From NCBI RefSeq assembly GCF_006716115.1, contig NZ_VFOO01000001.1:930001-994000 (forward strand): a DNA stretch of 64,000 bases, read 5' to 3'. Positions 63,103-64,000 of the stretch are shown here, in pieces (within the stretch, counting starts at the first letter, position 1; each line of letters begins with the position of its first letter). The position numbers and the translations under genes are program-made. Source of the DNA: Subtercola boreus. Lineage in GTDB: Bacteria > Actinomycetota > Actinomycetes > Actinomycetales > Microbacteriaceae. The notes beneath the pieces were generated by a model. It was not told where the DNA came from. It made no database searches and saw nothing but the letters and a program-made list of their open reading frames with translations.

Positions 63103-63981
63103 ATGAGTACCAAGGTGGCCATCGTCGGTGCGTCGGGCAAGATGGGGCGGCTGGCGCACGAGCTGCTGACGCGCCGGGCGGGCGACGCGGCAGCTGCGAC
63201 GTCTGCAGAAGCTGCGGCGTCTGCAGATGCGGAGCCGGAGTTCGAGATCGTCGCCGAACTGGGTTCGAAAGACGCGCTCGACGGGATGATCGGGGCCGAC
63301 GTCGTGCTCGACGTCACCGTGCCGGGGGCCAGCCAGTCCGTCGTCGACTTCGCGGTCTCGCACGGCATCAACGTGCTCGTCGGCACCTCGGGCTGGTCGG
63401 GCGACCGCATCCTCGCACTCGAGCACCGCGTCTCCGCCACTCCCGGCACCGGGGTGGTGATCGTGCCGAACTTCTCGCTCGGCTCGGTGCTCGCCACCGC
63501 CTTCGCCGCCATGGCCGCGCAGTTCTTCGACTCCATCGAGATCGTCGAGGCGCACGGCTCGACCAAGCTCGACTCCCCGTCGGGCACCGCCGTGCGCACC
63601 GCCGAACTCATCGCGGCCGCCCGGGCGGGTGTCGGCCCCGTCTCCGCGCCGCACACCGACCAGCGCGCCCGCGGCCAGCAGGTGGCGAGCGTTCCCGTGC
63701 ACAGCCTGCGGCTGCAGGGCGTCGTCGCGAAGCAGTCCGTGATCTTCGGCGGTGTCGGTGAGGTGCTGACCCTCAGCCACGAGACACTGTCGTCGACGTC
63801 GTACGAGGCCGGCATCCTGCTCGGCCTCCGCGCGGCGACCACCGCCACGGGGGTGACAGTGGGTCTCGACCGGCTCCTCGACCTGACCAGGCTGCTCGGT
63901 GCACCGAGCACGCCGAACGACAGCTGGAAGCCGGAGCCCGAGCGCGTCTCCGGCCAGGCTGCGCGGGTGACCACCGCATGA
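63103..63981 (+). CDS. dapB: 4-hydroxy-tetrahydrodipicolinate reductase
   Basis: A 292-residue DapB that uses NAD(P)H in the diaminopimelate/lysine pathway. VAIVGASGKMGRLAHELL is the nucleotide loop, and EAHGSTKLDSPSGTA holds the catalytic pair H151 and K155 with the usual spacing of four. Residues 26-45 are an Ala/Ser/Asp low-complexity insert built from an 18-base tandem duplication, absent from typical DapB (about 250 residues). It supplies precursors for peptidoglycan. Confidence 0.95.
   Translation: MSTKVAIVGASGKMGRLAHELLTRRAGDAAAATSAEAAASADAEPEFEIVAELGSKDALDGMIGADVVLDVTVPGASQSVVDFAVSHGINVLVGTSGWSGDRILALEHRVSATPGTGVVIVPNFSLGSVLATAFAAMAAQFFDSIEIVEAHGSTKLDSPSGTAVRTAELIAAARAGVGPVSAPHTDQRARGQQVASVPVHSLRLQGVVAKQSVIFGGVGEVLTLSHETLSSTSYEAGILLGLRAATTATGVTVGLDRLLDLTRLLGAPSTPNDSWKPEPERVSGQAARVTTA
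63193..63228 (+). repeat. 18-bp tandem duplication inside dapB
   Basis: GCTGCGACGTCTGCAGAA is followed at once by GCTGCGGCGTCTGCAGAT (two mismatches), in frame in the N-terminal loop. Confidence 0.9.
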
Positions 63982-64000
63982 AGGGCCGGATCGCGGCGCT
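63978..64000 (+). CDS. Start of next gene, cut by window edge
   Basis: An ATG overlapping the dapB stop (ATGA) opens a frame reading MKGRIAA. It is too short to identify. The overlap suggests cotranscription with dapB. Confidence 0.4.

Overview
The window is a gene-dense, high-GC actinobacterial chromosome segment. Its gene families point to Microbacteriaceae: leaderless TAnnnT promoters, an HNH/DUF222 '13E12' gene, HelD, maltokinase, a stealth-family phosphotransferase, and the rpsO...pnp...M16 peptidase...dapB order. I cannot name a genus. No tRNA, rRNA, CRISPR array, integrase or transposase is visible. The content is almost entirely chromosomal housekeeping plus small accessory inserts.

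Layout. 1-2.9 kb: end of deoC, a full aldehyde dehydrogenase, and a shortened aldehyde-dehydrogenase-like protein with no catalytic domain. 2.9-10.9 kb: an acetyltransferase, an HNH nuclease with a 15-bp repeat tail, an SDR, an SGNH hydrolase, the psuG-psuK pseudouridine pair, a UPF0303 protein and a small membrane protein. 10.9-14.9 kb: an SNF2-type helicase behind a hairpin-rich leader, overlapped by a stealth gene. 14.5-17.3 kb: a mosaic block in which the 3' ends of the convergent stealth and metallophosphoesterase genes are each present twice, enclosing a lipoprotein gene and a secreted-protein gene of lower GC. 17.1-32.7 kb: phosphoesterase, CorA, a Rieske oxidoreductase, maltokinase, a frameshifted oligopeptidase B, CYTH-CHAD, and permease/antiporter/MFS genes. 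32.7-45.9 kb: oxidoreductases, an esterase, an aldehyde dehydrogenase, aspartase, a YihY protein with a shifted C-terminus, a PrsW protease, HelD, an FKBP and a fatty acid desaturase. 46-50.5 kb: a coupled 2OG-oxygenase/GNAT/MFS operon, a thioesterase and a FluC pair. 50.6-54.1 kb: a redox operon (small secreted protein, ApbE, ferric-reductase-like membrane protein, NuoF-like protein, ferredoxin). 54.1-64 kb: rpsO, two inserted genes, pnp with a structured leader, a quinone oxidoreductase, an M16 peptidase, a histidine phosphatase, an acetyltransferase and dapB.

Themes. Many starts lie 6-8 nt after a TAnnnT box, implying leaderless mRNAs. Operons are tightly coupled by ATGA/GTGA overlaps. In-frame 15-18 bp tandem duplications recur in proteins and gene ends. 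The word GGATGC/GCATCC seems to override codon preference. The strongest candidate novelties are the mosaic duplication at 14.5-17.3 kb, the undescribed structured leader at 10.9-11.0 kb, and the ApbE redox operon, which lacks a recognisable FMN-acceptor domain.
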